Positions 62,042 through 64,000 of a stretch of DNA of 64,000 bases are shown piece after piece (positions within the stretch are counted from its first letter, which is position 1; every line of letters begins with the position of its first letter). The notes below the pieces were generated by a model. It saw nothing but the letters and a program-made list of their open reading frames with translations. It was not told the origin of the DNA and did no database searches. The stretch is from Bacteroidota bacterium (GTDB lineage: Bacteria > Bacteroidota > Bacteroidia > Bacteroidales > UBA10428). The translations under genes and the position numbers were made by a program. The stretch is taken from positions 1 through 64,000 of the forward strand of contig JAEZZA010000012.1 in NCBI GenBank assembly GCA_023442525.1. The letters are read 5' to 3'.

Positions 62042-64000
62042 TTACAGCATTATTTCCTTACCGGAAACAACTGCACGTTCCACATCGATGGTGCCGTATT
62101 TCACATCAATAAATGGCTTGCCTTTTTTCAAGCCTGCCAGGCCGAAACCTGTTTCAGTTGATATGAAACATTTGAAATCGTTACCGATTTTGGAATCAAT
62201 GGACAGGGTTTTGTCGAGTGCATCATATCGTAAGCCAGTAAGGCCCTGTATCAGTCCGTAACTCGACATAGCCCTTGCATACCAGTGGCCGCATTCGTAT
62301 TCATCGAAAGGATTTCGTATACGACCGTCATATCTTTTCCGGCATTCACGGACAATCTCAAGGCCTTCCTCCACGTGTCCGCTAAGCATAAGGTGAGATG
62401 CCACATGGTATTCGATGCCTGTCCATACTTCGTTGCTGTAAACAAAGGGTAATGTAGGCTGGTCGCCTTTCGGCCACGTGCAGAGAAGCAAACCGCCTTC
62501 ATTGCCATAAGCATACGATGCCCGCTGGGGATTGACGTGAAGTGTAAGGTCTTTTTTCAGATTATACTTATGAACTGAGATCAAATGATTGGTAACCTTG
62601 TCATTATCCAGAATCGGATCGTCAATACCGCACATTCTGGCCATCCACATGCCCAGCATTCCGTCGCTCAGACAGCCTGTGCCATATTGATATTTCGGAC
62701 CTTCATTTTCAAGAATTGCCAGAGCTTCGGGAGAATAATAACCTCCCATACTGGTTTGGGAGAACTCTACAGGATTAGGAGCACTCAGTCCATCCAGTTT
62801 TAATTTCTGTACAAAATATTCGCCATTATAGAGTTCTTTTTCCAGAAATTCTTTTCCCCTGGCAAGCAACTCACGGTATAGAGTTGCATCGGCGTCCGTG
62901 GCCTCACACATTTTAATTGCTGCTGTTAATGCACCGAGATAAAATCCGGTGCATAGCGGTTCAGGTCCCCAGAATTCGATATCATAGGTATTATGATGAG
63001 GTTCTTCGATCGTGCCTGTATGCCGGGGATCCCAATGATGTATGGCATAGTCGAGACTCTGTTTAACCGAAGGCCACATCTTTTTTAACCATTCGGTATC
63101 ACCCGAGATTCTCCACTCACGGTACATTTTGAGAATGCCACCAAGCTGACCGTCGGCAGCAGCATACCATCCGTGAACGTTTGTGCGGATTGGAAGATTG
63201 GCCCTGAAATTCTGATGGCCTTCAATATTTTGGTTTTCGTTGAACTCTGTTTCTCGGAGGGTTCTCTCCAGTTCGGGGAATAAATTGGAGATAGCCTGCG
63301 CGTAGTTCCAAACATGAGTACATGATCCGTTACAACAGCCGCCCAGATCAAAACATCCTTCCCATGCCCAAAGCCGGCCATCTTTTTGCCGGAGTACGGT
63401 TGGCGATTTCAGAATGCCCAGATTGGCGGAAATGGCTTCAAGCACTTCGTCAGGCAAATCGGATTTGAAGAAAGTTTCCGAGAATACAGAGGAAATATCC
63501 CTGAGAACATGATAATTTGTTCTCCAGTATTGGGCAATTTCCTTTGCATCTTTATACACACCTGAATACCAGGGTTCATAGAACTGGCTTGTGTATTCGG
63601 GGGGACAACAGACTTCACCAGCACATTTTTTATCAAGAATTTTTTTCGCAGCTTCATCCTCAGGACTACTGCCGATTCTGAGGTCGGAAAAGGGAACGTG
63701 CCATGCCATTAAGATCCTCACCGTTTTGGATTCTCCGGGGCCAAGTGTTACCGGTACGTAAATTGACGCTCCAATGGCATCCTGCGATATGGGATTTGCG
63801 GGCATACTACCACTTGAAATATCTTTCCACAGCTTGGTACGGCCGTCGAACCATGCACCTCTGAACCAACAATAATCGACTACAGCATCTTCTTCATCGG
63901 TTAATATGGCAAATTCACCTTTGAAATGGGGTTTGTCAGGAAGCGAACCCTGTTCGAGAACAAAGCCATTTTCAATGGCCATTATGGAATCATTTCCGGC
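62042..64000 (-). CDS. GH116-like glucosidase, 5' end outside the window
   Basis: At least 652 residues of a GH116 (GBA2-type, DUF608) glycosidase. The frame has no stop up to the window edge, and GH116 enzymes have a longer N-terminal beta-sandwich, so the ATG at 63982 is probably internal and the gene is partial. The C-terminal alpha/alpha-barrel is clear: GCCNGSCTHVWNYAQAISNLF, NVHGWYAAADGQLGGILKMY, HNTYDIEFWGPEPLCTGFYL, and EVWTGIEYHVASHLMLSG. Relatives cleave beta-glucosides or beta-xylosides, including glucosylceramide-like substrates. No sorting domain is present at the C-terminus. Confidence 0.85.
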   Translation of the reverse strand, partial: AGNDSIMAIENGFVLEQGSLPDKPHFKGEFAILTDEEDAVVDYCWFRGAWFDGRTKLWKDISSGSMPANPISQDAIGASIYVPVTLGPGESKTVRILMAWHVPFSDLRIGSSPEDEAAKKILDKKCAGEVCCPPEYTSQFYEPWYSGVYKDAKEIAQYWRTNYHVLRDISSVFSETFFKSDLPDEVLEAISANLGILKSPTVLRQKDGRLWAWEGCFDLGGCCNGSCTHVWNYAQAISNLFPELERTLRETEFNENQNIEGHQNFRANLPIRTNVHGWYAAADGQLGGILKMYREWRISGDTEWLKKMWPSVKQSLDYAIHHWDPRHTGTIEEPHHNTYDIEFWGPEPLCTGFYLGALTAAIKMCEATDADATLYRELLARGKEFLEKELYNGEYFVQKLKLDGLSAPNPVEFSQTSMGGYYSPEALAILENEGPKYQYGTGCLSDGMLGMWMARMCGIDDPILDNDKVTNHLISVHKYNLKKDLTLHVNPQRASYAYGNEGGLLLCTWPKGDQPTLPFVYSNEVWTGIEYHVASHLMLSGHVEEGLEIVRECRKRYDGRIRNPFDEYECGHWYARAMSSYGLIQGLTGLRYDALDKTLSIDSKIGNDFKCFISTETGFGLAGLKKGKPFIDVKYGTIDVERAVVSGKEIML

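Overview
The window is from a Bacteroidota chromosome, most likely an anaerobic or facultative Bacteroidales/Marinilabiliales-type organism. The evidence is a SusC/SusD pair, C-terminal type IX secretion sorting domains, Bacteroidota-type promoters (TTTG ... TAnnTTTG), a full menaquinone operon and many glycan-degrading enzymes. I see no phage, IS element, CRISPR array, rRNA or tRNA.

Layout. (1) 1-4751: a repeat block, a secreted alkaline-phosphatase-superfamily enzyme, and a lipid-linked glycosylation set (GT39, GT2, UPF0104-type membrane protein). (2) 4970-7887: two small exported repeat proteins of unknown function and an MFS permease. (3) 8046-28183: a polysaccharide utilisation locus, probably for beta-1,4-galactan. 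Its uptake operon is susC, susD, a surface lipoprotein and a type IX secreted PKD protein. Its catabolic operon is a sugar/H+ symporter, a DUF5107-TPR protein, a GH35 beta-galactosidase, a frameshifted clan GH-A enzyme and a GH53 endo-galactanase. An AraC-type regulator lies between them, and both operons carry the same 40-bp upstream element (32/40 identical, with half-sites 21 bp apart). (4) 28490-32159: a beta-propeller protein and a GH20 hexosaminidase. (5) 32204-40151: menaquinone genes menG, menI, menF, menD, menB, menA, menC and menE; no menH was seen. (6) 40216-54516: gltX, then the most interesting region. (7) 54544-64000: an AGE-type epimerase lipoprotein, a MarR-controlled RND efflux operon, and a GH116-like enzyme cut by the window edge.

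The standout is 41821-54516. On one strand it encodes a CitD-CitE fusion, CitF, an isocitrate/homoisocitrate-type dehydrogenase, an HD-domain protein, two different fused LeuC-LeuD hydro-lyases, an antiquitin-type aminoadipate-semialdehyde dehydrogenase (ALDH7), a lysine-forming-type saccharopine dehydrogenase and a saccharopine reductase. I propose that these form a lysine-degrading pathway that runs the fungal alpha-aminoadipate route backwards: lysine, saccharopine, aminoadipate semialdehyde, aminoadipate, 2-oxoadipate, homoisocitrate, homoaconitate, homocitrate, then acetate plus 2-oxoglutarate, with the citrate-lyase-like complex acting as a homocitrate lyase. On paper this balances as lysine + 2-oxoglutarate + CO2 + H2O = 2 glutamate + acetate and is redox neutral. 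An aminotransferase is the only unrepresented step. The assignment is inferred from gene content; substrate specificities are unproven.

Intergenic DNA is rich in small repeats. There is a hairpin family built on CCTGACAGG/CCTGTCAGG flanked by CCGATC/GATCGG (three loci), and there are 7-8 bp tandem repeats at several operon ends.
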